Part shown: piece after piece, positions 43,792 to 53,500 of the stretch
How positions within the stretch are numbered: the first letter of the stretch is position 1
How the letters are laid out: the number at the start of each line of letters is the position of its first letter
Assembly: GCA_039819485.1 (NCBI GenBank)
Contig: JBCBRY010000028.1
Coordinates: forward strand, 1 to 64,000
DNA from: UBA6168 sp039819485
GTDB lineage: Bacteria > Bacteroidota > Bacteroidia > Chitinophagales > Saprospiraceae
Reading direction: 5' to 3'
Length of the DNA stretch: 64,000 nucleotides
Translations under genes and position numbers: made by a program
The notes under the pieces: model-generated
What the model saw: only the letters and a program-made list of their open reading frames with translations
Database searches by the model: none
Told to the model about the DNA's origin: nothing

Positions 43792-44151
43792 AAGCCATTG
43801 ACTTAAAGCTGTTCCTTTCTGTTGAAGGAGAAGGGAAATTTTTGCAAATTAAAGTAGTTTTTTACAAATGACTAATGTATTTTGAAAAGCTAATTTTGGG
43901 ATCAAACGAGGATTTTACCAGATAACGGATTTTGAAATAAAACAACTTCTTTAGTTTTTGAACTTTTTCGATTTTTTCTCTCTCCGACCCCCTCCAAAAG
44001 AACGTGAACTTTTCCCCCTTTGGAGGAGGCCGGGAGGAAGAAAGTCCTGCTGTATCCAACAATCGTTTCATTCAAAATCAAGGGAAAAATTTACACATAT
44101 TCAGGAATTCTGACTTAGTAATCTCCTTCATGCCGAGCATAACTTTGCACC
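43792..44151. other. Intergenic region upstream of msrB
   Basis: 360-base divergent spacer between the AraC gene and msrB. It contains a hairpin-like pair CCCCCTCCAAAAG / CTTTGGAGGAGG (43989-44031) and the promoter half-site at 44140-44147. No small gene convinced me here. Confidence 0.45.
44140..44147 (+). promoter_or_regulatory. Candidate Bacteroidota -7 box of msrB
   Basis: TAACTTTG fits TAnnTTTG exactly. It lies only 5 bases before the ATG at 44152, so a transcript from here would begin around that ATG; translation could then start at the next in-frame ATG (44179, MLYWQDVV), which matches the usual start of MsrB homologues (ML.W.DV.HF). No clear -33 TTTG was seen. Confidence 0.35.
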
Positions 44152-44634
44152 ATGAAAAAAACAAATGTAGAAGCAACCATGCTTTATTGGCAAGACGTGG
44201 TTCATTTTGCGGACCACGGCAACCCTGCCCCTGCCCGGCGGGTAGAAAAATCAGAAGCCGAGTGGAAAGCCCTGCTCACGCCCGAGCAGTTTCGCATCAC
44301 CCGGCAAAAAGGAACGGAGCGAAGTTTTTCTGGCGAGTATTGTAAAATATATGAGCCCGGAAAATATTCCTGCATCTGTTGCAACGCGCCACTTTTTGAT
44401 TCGGGGGTGAAATATGATTCGGGCACAGGCTGGCCGAGTTTTTCACAACCGATTCAGCCAAACGCAATCAAATATGAAGTAGACCGTTCGTTCGGAATGG
44501 AGCGGGTAGAGGTTATGTGCAACACCTGTGATGCGCACCTGGGCCATGTTTTCAAATACGGGCCCAAACCAAGTGGTTTGCGGTACTGTATCAATTCTTT
44601 GGCTATTAAACTCAGTCCACGGAAAAGCGGATAA
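44152..44634 (+). CDS. msrB: Peptide-methionine (R)-S-oxide reductase
   Basis: 160 residues (151 if the ATG at 44179 is used). SelR/MsrB motifs: zinc-binding CICC (about residues 71-74) and CNTC (about 121-124), GTGWPSFSQP, CDAHLGHVF, and the catalytic Cys in RYCINSLAIKL. It reduces R-methionine sulfoxide in proteins using thioredoxin. No signal peptide, so cytoplasmic. It is followed after 116 bases by msrA, giving repair of both sulfoxide diastereomers. The partially diverged lead MKKTNVEAT suggests the later start may be right. Confidence 0.95.
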   Translation: MKKTNVEATMLYWQDVVHFADHGNPAPARRVEKSEAEWKALLTPEQFRITRQKGTERSFSGEYCKIYEPGKYSCICCNAPLFDSGVKYDSGTGWPSFSQPIQPNAIKYEVDRSFGMERVEVMCNTCDAHLGHVFKYGPKPSGLRYCINSLAIKLSPRKSG

Positions 44635-44750
44635 ATGGCGTTGAAAGGTTGATAAAAAGTAGGTCCGTACGATCGAAAAGCAGCCACCTTTCAACCGTTT
44701 TTATCGGAGAAGGAATTTTCAAACAACTTCAGAAAAAAATTAATTAAACA

Positions 44751-45293
44751 ATGAAAAATAAGCAATTAGCAACTTTTGGAGGCGGATGTTTTTGGTGTGT
44801 CGAAGCAGTTATACAAAGGCTGGAAGGAGTCGAATCTGTCGTTTCGGGGTATGCCGGCGGTGAAACGGAAAACCCCAACTACCGGGCCATCTGTACGGGC
44901 ACCACTGGTCATGCAGAGGTGGTGCAGGTGACCTATGATGCGGATGTGATCAGCTATGAAGACCTGCTTACGGTTTTCATGACCACTCATGATCCAACGA
45001 CCCTCAACCGTCAGGGTGCAGACCGGGGTACCCAGTACCGCTCGATCATTTTGTATCATGATGCAGCACAAGAAGCGGCGGCCCTTAATGTCATCGACGG
45101 GCTGCAAGCTACCTTCGGCCATCGAATCGTGACCCAGGTGGCAGCACTGGAAAAATTTTACCCCGCAGAGAAGTACCATCAGGACTACTACAACCGGAAT
45201 TCGCACGTCGGCTACTGCCGGGTAGTCATTGATCCAAAAATCAAAAAGCTGCGGGACCAGTACGCCGACCGCTTAAAAGCAACCGTCGTTTGA
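44751..45293 (+). CDS. msrA: Peptide-methionine (S)-S-oxide reductase
   Basis: 180 residues. Catalytic motif GGGCFWCVEAVIQRLEGVES with Cys at residue about 13; also VVSGYAGGETENPNYRAICT, FMTTHDPTTLNRQGADRGTQ, YRSIILYHD and AEKYHQDYYNRN. This is a full-length cytoplasmic MsrA, reducing S-methionine sulfoxide. Same strand as msrB with a 116-base gap; the two probably form one oxidative-repair unit. In many species the two are fused; here they are separate genes. Confidence 0.96.
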   Translation: MKNKQLATFGGGCFWCVEAVIQRLEGVESVVSGYAGGETENPNYRAICTGTTGHAEVVQVTYDADVISYEDLLTVFMTTHDPTTLNRQGADRGTQYRSIILYHDAAQEAAALNVIDGLQATFGHRIVTQVAALEKFYPAEKYHQDYYNRNSHVGYCRVVIDPKIKKLRDQYADRLKATVV

Positions 45294-45522
45294 AATTTCA
45301 AGGAATAAGCATTTGTTGGGCGCTGCTCTGGCGGAGGAGCAGTTGCCCAGCCATTGGGCTTATTAACCGACGTAACCAGCTATTTTCAAAACATTTCCTT
45401 TGAGGTTTACGCAGAGGAGTTGGGCGGCAATGATTTTATCAGTTTGAATTTTTACCGAACGAGTAATGAGGATATTCTGAAACCCTGTGAAATGCCGGCT
45501 GAAAAGGTCGTTCGCTTCTTAC

Positions 45523-45553
45523 AAAATGTCATTTTTTCAAAAAATGACATTTT
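45523..45553. terminator. AT-rich 15-bp hairpin
   Basis: AAAATGTCATTTTTT, one-base spacer, AAAAAATGACATTTT: perfect 15-bp arms. Usable as a terminator from either side; it lies 230 bases beyond msrA. Confidence 0.6.
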
Positions 45554-45570
45554 TATTCTGTAGGGGCTGG

Positions 45571-45750
45571 GTCAGATCGCTTTGCTGTCAGAGGTCAGAT
45601 CGCTTTGCTGTCAGAGGTCAGACCGCTTCGCTGTCGGAGGTCAGACTGTTTTACTTTCAGGCTTAAATTTAGATTCAAGCCTCCTGTGAACCAGACCGTC
45701 TGACCCCTGACAGCGAAGCGGTCTGACTTCCGACAGCAAAGCGGTCTGCC
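45571..45750. repeat. 23-bp tandem repeats with inverted partner array
   Basis: Plus-strand units GTCAGATCGCTTTGCTGTCA GAG at 45571-45593 and 45594-45616, GTCAGACCGCTTCGCTGTCG GAG at 45617-45639, plus a partial fourth. Reverse-complement units occupy about 45692-45750. Between them, AGGCTT...AAGCCT forms a central hairpin (about 45659-45682). The whole block is a roughly 180-base imperfect inverted repeat. Confidence 0.9.
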
Positions 45751-45762
45751 CCCTCAAAGACA

Positions 45763-46155
45763 TCAGTCCAAAATACTTTCCATTCCCAGGTACTCCAACC
45801 TTTTACCGACAATACCGGCTTGCAGCCCTTGCAACTTCGCTCCCCGCCAACCGCCGTCATTCTGTAGTTTTTGCGAAAGCTCATCTTCCGTTGACATAAG
45901 AAGGTGCAGCTCTCCGCAGTATCCCCAGCCAAAAGCATTGAGCACGAGATGGCCATTTTCCCGCTTTTCAAAATAATAATCAACTTCGTGGGTATCCGCT
46001 GAAATAAGGCGGGCCATTTCATGTTGATAGGCTTCGGTATGAGGGTCATTTTCAGTGAGGATCTCGTTGTCCTGGATGTCCGGACAGCCAAATTGGTTTT
46101 GGCAGGAAGGGAAAATAGCAAGGATGAAAAATAGGGCGAAGTAACTGGATTTCAT
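45763..46155 (-). CDS. Small lipoprotein of unknown function
   Basis: 130 residues. The N-terminus MKSSYFALFFILAIFPSCQN has a lipobox (IFPSC, Cys18). The mature domain contains EMARLISADTHEVDYYFEKR, LVLNAFGWGYCGELHLLMST and GIVGKRLEYLGMESILD, a mixed alpha/beta pattern not matching a family I know. A long hairpin (46176-46232) lies just upstream of its start. It follows the GH13-GH31 gene on the same strand, but the hairpin in the 89-base gap suggests separate transcription. Confidence 0.75.
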   Translation of the reverse strand: MKSSYFALFFILAIFPSCQNQFGCPDIQDNEILTENDPHTEAYQHEMARLISADTHEVDYYFEKRENGHLVLNAFGWGYCGELHLLMSTEDELSQKLQNDGGWRGAKLQGLQAGIVGKRLEYLGMESILD

Positions 46156-46175
46156 GATTGCGGGAATGTACCGCC

Positions 46176-46232
46176 GAAATCCGTTCGGCGGATAATTTTT
46201 TCAATTCAATTTTTACCGCCGAACGGATTTCA
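46176..46232. terminator. 16-bp inverted repeat after the GH13-GH31 gene
   Basis: GAAATCCGTTCGGCGG (46176-46191) and CCGCCGAACGGATTTC (46217-46232), perfect, with an AT-rich 25-base loop. It lies 13 bases past the stop of the glycoside hydrolase gene. No T-run, but the loop is T-rich. Confidence 0.7.
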
Positions 46233-46244
46233 GCGCTGCGGTGC

Positions 46245-49200
46245 CTATAAATTCACGAACACTGTTTTGCCTAGCTTGCCCACTTCGACTTTGACTATCG
46301 CCACCTTCTTGGCGTCATCCCAAACAAAATCTGCTTTTTCCGTCTCAACTACTACGCCACTTGGTTTCTGATCAAAGCCATGAAACACTACGTCTATCAT
46401 TCTTTTTGTTGGCTTTCCTTTATATCTATATCCTTCCGGAGAAATGGTGACCCCCAGTTTTCCTTTCGCAAAGGAAGAATCAAAGAGAAGTACTTCAAAC
46501 TCCGCCTTTCCGATGGGATCATTTGTTTCCCCGTCGTCCTCGTACATCTTTCCCTGGCTGCCGGTGACCGAAGCGTCATGATAATAGTGCACCGACATGT
46601 TTTCTGAAGAATAAACCGACATGTTTTTAAAAACAGGCGTCATGGGGATAAAAGATCCCGCCTTTACAAAGACCGGGATGTCTTGGATCGTCAGAGGAAC
46701 CGTAATCGTTTGGCCGCCCCGGTATTTTTCGCCCGTCCAGAAATTGATCCACGTTTCATTTTTAGGTAAATAAACTGCTTGCGACCTGGCCCTTTTTTCC
46801 ACCACGGGACTGATCAGGAAAGCGTCGCCCCACAGGTAAGTGTCGGTATTGTCAAAAAGGGCCGGGTCGTCGTCCACGTAAAAAAGAGGACGCATCATGG
46901 GTAGGCCAAACCTGGTATTTTCATACAACAAAGTGTAATTATAAGGCATCAATTGATATCGCAATTCGATGTAACGGCGCACGATATCCTTTGTTTTTTG
47001 ATCCCAAAAAACCGGCTCCGCAGGCACTTCCTGCTGCGCATGCGTACGGTAGATGGGTTGAAAAACACCGTACTGCAACCAACGTGTGTACAGCTCCGCA
47101 TCTTTATAATCACCAGCAAAGCCGCCCAGGTCGGAGTGCATGTAGGCGAGGCCCTGCATGCCCATGGTCAGGCTGAGTTCCACCTGGGGTTTCAGGCCGC
47201 CCCACGAGCGGTTCACATCCCCCGTCCAGGGCACCATCCCATAGCGCTGTGAACCCACAAAACCGGAGCGCATAAGGATGACCGGGCGCTTGTTGGGGAA
47301 ATCTTTCGCGAAACCTTCGTACACGAGCCGGGCCCATTCCTGCCCGTACAGGTTATGCACCTCGTCGGCTCTGCCATTGACGTGGAGCAAGTCGTCGGGG
47401 TGGGCTTCCGGCTCGCCGAGATCGCCCCACCAACCATCGATACCGGTCAGGGTGTGTTTTTTATAAATATCCCAAAACCAGTCCCTGGCTTCGTCTTTGA
47501 AGATGTCAATGAGCAGGCTGTTGCCGAAGTAGAAGTTGAAGTGGTAAGGTTCACCGCTGGCTGTTTTTCCGACCAAGTCCTTTTCGATGCTTTCCCGATA
47601 GGTCTTGGTGTTTTTAATGATAAAAGGTTCGGTTACCAAAATGGTCTTAATGCCTTTGCCCTCCATGTCGTCCAGCATTTTTTGCGGATTGGGGAAAGAA
47701 TCGCGCAGCCAGTCAAAATTACCCAGCCCGCCCTTGATTTCCGGGCCAAACCAGAACACATCAAAAACCAGCGCATCCATTGGGAAATTTTCCTCCTCAT
47801 ATTTTTTGATCACATTTTCAGCCTCCGCCTGTGAGTGATAACCAAAGCGGCTGGCAATGTTGCCCATGGCCCAACGGGGCACCATCGGCTGTCGCCCGGT
47901 CAGTCCGGTGAAGTTACCGACGAGTCCCTGCCAGTCATCGCCTGCGGCAATCAGGTAGCTCATGCGGCCGCCCACTGCTTCAAACTGCAGAATGTCTTTT
48001 TCCGTGGCGCCGAGGTCGAGATAGCCACTGGCGCCGTTGTCAAAAACGAGCATGTACCGATCGGATGAAATGACAATGGGAAGAGAGTAGTACATCAAAT
48101 CAGCATGGGTCTCGTAGCCATAGCTGGGTCTGTTGTAGAGTTGGAGGCGCCTGCCCCGGCGGTTCATGCCGAGTACCCGCTCACCGCCGCCGGTAAGTTT
48201 TTCATCGGGGGACAATCGAAAGCGAAAACCCCGTTTGGTGCCGTCGTCAAAAAACCCCTGTTCCTCTGCGACAATGGCTTTTTTTTTATAAAAATAAAAT
48301 AACTGAAAAGGCTCTTTTTGGACGAGTACGGAGAGGCCGGGCGTGCTGAATTCGATGTTGTTTCCGTCGTCATTAAATTCAGGTACGGCCGTTAGGTAGT
48401 CTACCTTTTTTTCGGCAATTGCATAAGATGGAGGGTTTGTTTCACCAATGGGCACAAACTCCACTTCCATCGTGCTTTCCGAGTGCATCGTCAGGTTGAT
48501 CGTTCCGTCTGATACCTTGATGCGCATGCCGGTCTTGGTCGGCTCGGCGGATTGAAACGAGCGTCCTTTATCTGTTGCGGCTTCTTCAAAGATGAGGACC
48601 TTGTACTCCCAGGGCTTCAAGTCCATTTTGGAACGTTTCTCGAGAGTGATTTTTTCATCCGTGAAATACTCGTGGTAAATGCCTGCCCGTTGGCCATTTT
48701 GCAGTTCGGCGGTCACTGCATCTGCGGAAAGGTTGGCGACTAAAACGACCTGGTTGCCATCCTTTTGCCTGCTGAAGGAAACGACTGCATTCGGCTGGTC
48801 ATTCGGAATTTCTTCAATCCATCCGCCGGCCTTGCCGTTCCAAAGTGCGGGGTTGGTAGATTTTAAAAAGTCGAGTTTGGTATAGAAATCAACCAACTCA
48901 AAGTCGCCCCATTCGATGGGGTCTTTTTCAAAAAACTGGAGCCGCTTTTTCATGCCGGCCTCCTGTCCCGAATAAATCAACGGCATGCCCGGCACCGTGA
49001 ACATCAGCGTGGCAAATGCTTTGTGGCCCTCTCCAAGCCGCTCGAAAACCGTCCCCTGCCAACTGTTTTCGTCGTGGTTGGTGATGAACTGCATGGGATA
49101 GCTGCCGTCGGGGTAGTGTTTTTTCACTTCATCAAAATAATGGAAAATCTCGTTTGCTGGTGCCTGCCCTTTGGCAATCTCGTTCATCATGTGGTGAAAA

Positions 49201-50321
49201 GGCCAGCCATAGTTTGCATTGAAGGCTTCGTTCAATAAAAAGGTCTGATCGGCATTTTCAGCAATCATCCAGATGGGTTTTACCTCATCCAGTGCGGAAC
49301 GGGTGTCTTCCCAAAAATCGAGCGGCACTTCTCCTGCCACGTCACAGCGGAACCCATCTATATTGACTTCTTCCAGCCAAAAGAGCATGGCATTGGTCAT
49401 GGCCTCCCGCATGTAGAACATATCATAATTCAGGTCGGCTACATCGGTCCAGTCATATGGTGCGATGATTTCACCGTTTTCGTCCCGGTTGTACCAGTTG
49501 GGGTGCTGTTCAGTCCAGGGGTTGTCGTGTGCAGAGTGGTTGGCTACCCAATCGAGCACGACTTTAAAGCCCATGCCGTGGCAGGTGTTCACCAGTTTTT
49601 TAAAATCATCCATCGTTCCAAATTCGGGGTTGATGGCGGTGTAGTCCTGAATGGAGTAATAGGAGCCAAGCGTTCCTTTGCGTTTCTTCTCCCCAATGGG
49701 TTGGACAGGCATGAACCAGAGGATATCGACGCCCATTTGCCGCAGCCTGGGAAGGTGTTCGGCGAAGGCATTGATCGTTCCTTCAGGCGTGTACTGCCTG
49801 ATATTCACTTCGTAAATAGTAGCTGCCTTGGCCCAATCGGGAGCAAAGGTGTTGCTGACCGAGAGGGTAGTAGGTGGCTTTCTGAAATCCGGTTTTTTGA
49901 AATAATGAAATAAGTCGTGCTCGCCCTGTGCCTTGCCCACCTTGTTTCCTTCGGCATTGCGGAACACGTATGCGAGGGCGAAGACATTTCCAGCAGGGGG
50001 TACGCCATACAGTTCAGAAATATTGAAGCGTAGCTCATAGGTATTGTCGCCTGTTTTTTCGAGTTTGAGTTTTTCGAGGTTTTGCCCCCATTCCGCTACG
50101 ACCTTTTTCCAATCGCCTGGGTGGTTGCTTTCCGCAGTGATCAGGCCAGTGTGTGCGTAGATGTCGCAGTTGCAATCTTTCAAAGCGGCATTTCCTTCGT
50201 CTGCTTTGAATGTCAGGGTCACTTCTTCTGTGAAGCCGGGCTTTTCCGGGGAGAGACTGATTTGTGCATTTGCAGTAAATAGGATGCACATCGGGAGGAA
50301 CAGGGTGAAGATTTTTTTCAT
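46245..50321 (-). CDS. Secreted GH13 alpha-amylase fused to GH31 alpha-glucosidase
   Basis: 1358 residues from the ATG at 50321 (MKKIFTLFLPMCILFTANAQ, signal peptide); the ATG 24 bases upstream is less likely. Residues about 20-130 form an N-terminal beta-sandwich (SPEKPGFTEEVTLTFKADEG). GH13 barrel about 150-520: GIDILWFMPVQPIG-like start (DILWFMPVQPIGEKK), nucleophile Asp in VNIDGFRCDVAGEV, acid/base Glu in IWMIAENADQ, and ITNHDENSWQGT. A DUF3459-like end follows (to about 590). GH31 N-terminal domain about 600-800, catalytic barrel about 810-1140 with nucleophile Asp in GWWGDLGEPE and acid/base Asp in WTGDVNRSWGG, then a DUF5110-like domain. No T9SS tail, so probably periplasmic. The two enzymes would cut alpha-glucan and remove terminal glucose in one chain. 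Divergent to the 50552 gene. Confidence 0.93.
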   Translation of the reverse strand: MKKIFTLFLPMCILFTANAQISLSPEKPGFTEEVTLTFKADEGNAALKDCNCDIYAHTGLITAESNHPGDWKKVVAEWGQNLEKLKLEKTGDNTYELRFNISELYGVPPAGNVFALAYVFRNAEGNKVGKAQGEHDLFHYFKKPDFRKPPTTLSVSNTFAPDWAKAATIYEVNIRQYTPEGTINAFAEHLPRLRQMGVDILWFMPVQPIGEKKRKGTLGSYYSIQDYTAINPEFGTMDDFKKLVNTCHGMGFKVVLDWVANHSAHDNPWTEQHPNWYNRDENGEIIAPYDWTDVADLNYDMFYMREAMTNAMLFWLEEVNIDGFRCDVAGEVPLDFWEDTRSALDEVKPIWMIAENADQTFLLNEAFNANYGWPFHHMMNEIAKGQAPANEIFHYFDEVKKHYPDGSYPMQFITNHDENSWQGTVFERLGEGHKAFATLMFTVPGMPLIYSGQEAGMKKRLQFFEKDPIEWGDFELVDFYTKLDFLKSTNPALWNGKAGGWIEEIPNDQPNAVVSFSRQKDGNQVVLVANLSADAVTAELQNGQRAGIYHEYFTDEKITLEKRSKMDLKPWEYKVLIFEEAATDKGRSFQSAEPTKTGMRIKVSDGTINLTMHSESTMEVEFVPIGETNPPSYAIAEKKVDYLTAVPEFNDDGNNIEFSTPGLSVLVQKEPFQLFYFYKKKAIVAEEQGFFDDGTKRGFRFRLSPDEKLTGGGERVLGMNRRGRRLQLYNRPSYGYETHADLMYYSLPIVISSDRYMLVFDNGASGYLDLGATEKDILQFEAVGGRMSYLIAAGDDWQGLVGNFTGLTGRQPMVPRWAMGNIASRFGYHSQAEAENVIKKYEEENFPMDALVFDVFWFGPEIKGGLGNFDWLRDSFPNPQKMLDDMEGKGIKTILVTEPFIIKNTKTYRESIEKDLVGKTASGEPYHFNFYFGNSLLIDIFKDEARDWFWDIYKKHTLTGIDGWWGDLGEPEAHPDDLLHVNGRADEVHNLYGQEWARLVYEGFAKDFPNKRPVILMRSGFVGSQRYGMVPWTGDVNRSWGGLKPQVELSLTMGMQGLAYMHSDLGGFAGDYKDAELYTRWLQYGVFQPIYRTHAQQEVPAEPVFWDQKTKDIVRRYIELRYQLMPYNYTLLYENTRFGLPMMRPLFYVDDDPALFDNTDTYLWGDAFLISPVVEKRARSQAVYLPKNETWINFWTGEKYRGGQTITVPLTIQDIPVFVKAGSFIPMTPVFKNMSVYSSENMSVHYYHDASVTGSQGKMYEDDGETNDPIGKAEFEVLLFDSSFAKGKLGVTISPEGYRYKGKPTKRMIDVVFHGFDQKPSGVVVETEKADFVWDDAKKVAIVKVEVGKLGKTVFVNL

Positions 50322-50551
50322 TTTATGATCAATTAGTATAGCCAAAATTAGGACTGGGTAAAGGTAAGTTTTGACATAAAGAAATGCAGAATGTCTAAGT
50401 CAAATTTTCGATAAGTATTTTTTTTTAAAGATCACATTGTCAATGTTTTATAAAAAATGACCACCAATTGAAATGATGGGGGCCTGTTCGTTTTTCTCCG
50501 TTGTCGGTGCAGTTTTTTAACTTGTGGTCACTTGATCATGCACGCGACAAA

Positions 50552-53500
50552 ATGGTAATGCCAAATTTCATAAAAACTTTTTGTATCTGCTTTCTGCTGG
50601 CAAGCGGTGTCACCGTTGTAAACGGTGACACCCCTGAGCCAGGGGTGGTGGTCTCTACGCTCATGGACAAAATCACCCTCCGGGTGGACATGCGCTTGCA
50701 GACCGTCAACGGAGGCGTTTATGTGGCCGGTAATTTTTTTGACCAGATCGGCCTGCCCAATTGGACAGAGATCGCCATGTGCGACCTGGGCGATGGAATT
50801 TGGGAAATTTCACTCACGGGGATTACTCCCGGTTTATACCAATACAAGTTTCTGAACGGCTTTGGTGGTTGGGAATTCAACGGCTTTGGAGGCCCCTGCA
50901 CGAACCCCAATGATAATGAAAACCGCTGGCTCGATTATGGAGGTGGTGTGCATGTGGAAGGGCCTTGGTGCTTTAGTACTTGTGATTTGTTTTGCCCTCC
51001 ATTGGGCGACCCCGGCGCTACCGATACCGACCCTCCCACCATCGACGAACCGGCGCCCGTCAATACCACCATTCAATGCGGAGACCCTCTGCCCAACGGA
51101 GCGACCTTGGACGCCTCGGATGGCTGCAATATCAATGTGACCACAGAAACGGGCACACCATCTGATGACCTGTCTGGGTTAAGCGCCTGCGGTGTGGGCG
51201 ATGTCATTCGCTCCTGGGAAGCGGAGGACTGTGCCGGCAATACTTCTTCGGTAACCCAGACCATTACGATTGAAGATACAACCAACCCGACGATTGATGT
51301 CCCCGTCCCGGCTGATTTGACCGTCGAATGTGGAAATCTGCCCGCCGCGGCTTCACTTGCAGCTTCCGATGGTTGCGATACAGATGTCACCACGACCGGC
51401 TTGCCAACTGATGATAATAGTGGCCTTACGGCCTGTGGTACTGGTCAAATCATCCGTACATGGGAAGTCGAGGACTGTTCCGGCAACAGTGTATCTGCTT
51501 CGCAAACAATCACGATAGAAGATGATCTCGCTCCAACGATTAATGAATCTATTCCCGCTGATATTACGGTGGAATGTGGGAGCATTCCGGCAGCTCAGCC
51601 GCTCGATGCATCAGATGATTGTGATACTGACGTAACTTCCACCGGCTTGCCAACTGATGACATCAGCGGACTTTCGAGTTGTGGAACGGGTGAAATTATT
51701 CGCACGTGGGAAGTGATGGACTGTTCCGGCAACGCTGTTTCTGCTTCGCAAACGATCACCGTGGAAGATGGTACATCGCCGGTGTTGTCCGGCGGTGCCC
51801 CCCCGGGGGTAACCGTTACTTGTGGCAACGTGCCGACGGCGGTGGCGCTTGCCGTTTCGGATGATTGCGATAATACCATAACCTCCACAGGCCTCCCCAT
51901 TGACGACATGAGTGGTATTGGGCCTTGCGGCACTGGGCAGATCAGCCGTTCCTGGTCAGTCTTTGATTGCACGGGCAATTCTTTATCTGTCTTTCAAACT
52001 ATTAACGTAGAAGACAATACGGCCCCAGAGATCAATGTGCCCGTTCCTGCCAATACAACCCTTCAATGTGGTGAGCCATTACCTGTTGCCATGCCTTTGT
52101 CAGCCTCCGATGCTTGTGATTTGAATGTCACTTCCACCGGCCCGCCGGTCGATGATCTGAGCAACATTACTACATGTGGCACGGGTGACGTCATCCGTAC
52201 CTGGGAAGTGTCGGATTGCTCTGGTAATACGACGACCGTTTCACAGACCATCACTTTTGAAGATGCGGAAGATCCAATCATTGTTGATCCGATTCCTGCT
52301 GATGTGATCGTGGATTGTAACAATATTCCTGTGGGTGTCCCGCTCACCGCTGCGGATGGTTGTGATCAGAATTTAGCGGCAACGGATTTTCCTTTCGATG
52401 ACATGAGCGGCTTGAGTAATTGTGGTCTGGGAACCATTGTGCGCACCTGGACCACAACCGACTGTAGTGGTAACATGACCACCGGCACCCAGTTGATTAC
52501 GATTGCGGATGACCAGCCACCTTTTTTGACACAGGCCATTCCGGCTGATGTGACGGTAACTTGCGGCAATGTCCCGGTCGGTTTGCCATTGAGTGCAGCG
52601 GATGACTGCGACGGTATATTGGTAGCGACCGACATGCCGGTAGATGACAACAGTGGTCTGAACAGTTGCGGTACGGGTGTCATCGTCCGTAGCTGGACCG
52701 CTACCGATTGCTCCGGCAATGTCCTTTTTGAAACCCAGGCTATTACCGTGACCGATGAGGAACCACCTGTTTTGACCATTCCCGGCAATGCCAGTTTAGA
52801 TTGTAACAATATTCCAACTGCTTCTGCGGCAGATGCCTCCGCAACGGATAATTGTTCTACTGCCTCCATTTCTTATAATGGTGAAACGATTGTTGGTGCT
52901 GGATGCCCTTATGAAATTCATCGAACCTGGAGTGCAGAAGATGAATGTGGAAATACTTCATCCGCCACACAAATTATAACGGTTACCGATAACGATTCAC
53001 CCACTTTGGCTACACCGCCACCGGATATAACCGTATGCGCCGGTGCCCTTCCTGGGGCCGCTGATTTGAATTGGACGGACAATTGCGACGGCACGGGCAG
53101 TGTTTCCCCGACCGACGTGAGTGACGGCATGAACGACCCGGAAACGATAACTCGCACCTGGACATACAGCGACAACTGCGGCAACACGGCCAACGTTTCA
53201 CAAATAATCACGGTCATCAGTGCGCCTTCGGCAAATGCAGGTGATGACTTAAACCTTTGTGAAGGCGCAGTGGCTTCTTTGTCGGGGTCCGTTGCGGGCG
53301 GTTTCAATTCACTGCTCTGGACGTCCAGCGGGAACGGGACTTTTGGAGATGAAACCAGTGAGAATACTGATTATTCACCAAGCATTGATGATTTTGCCAA
53401 TGGTTCCGTTACTATCTATTTTACCGCCCAAACCAATGGAGTAGGTGCGTGCAGTGAAACGTCGGACTCACTCACATTAAATTTTATCATTACGCCTTCG

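Larger units (their letters stand above)
45294..45762. other. Intergenic region with hairpins and repeats
   Basis: Holds the AT-rich hairpin at 45523-45553 and the repeat block at 45571-45750. A short open frame over 45354-45563 has no family signal and ends in the hairpin; I do not call it a gene. Confidence 0.5.

Noticed and set aside
45354..45563. 69-codon frame on the plus strand after msrA
   Set aside because: Ends inside an AT-rich hairpin; no ribosome-binding context or family signal.
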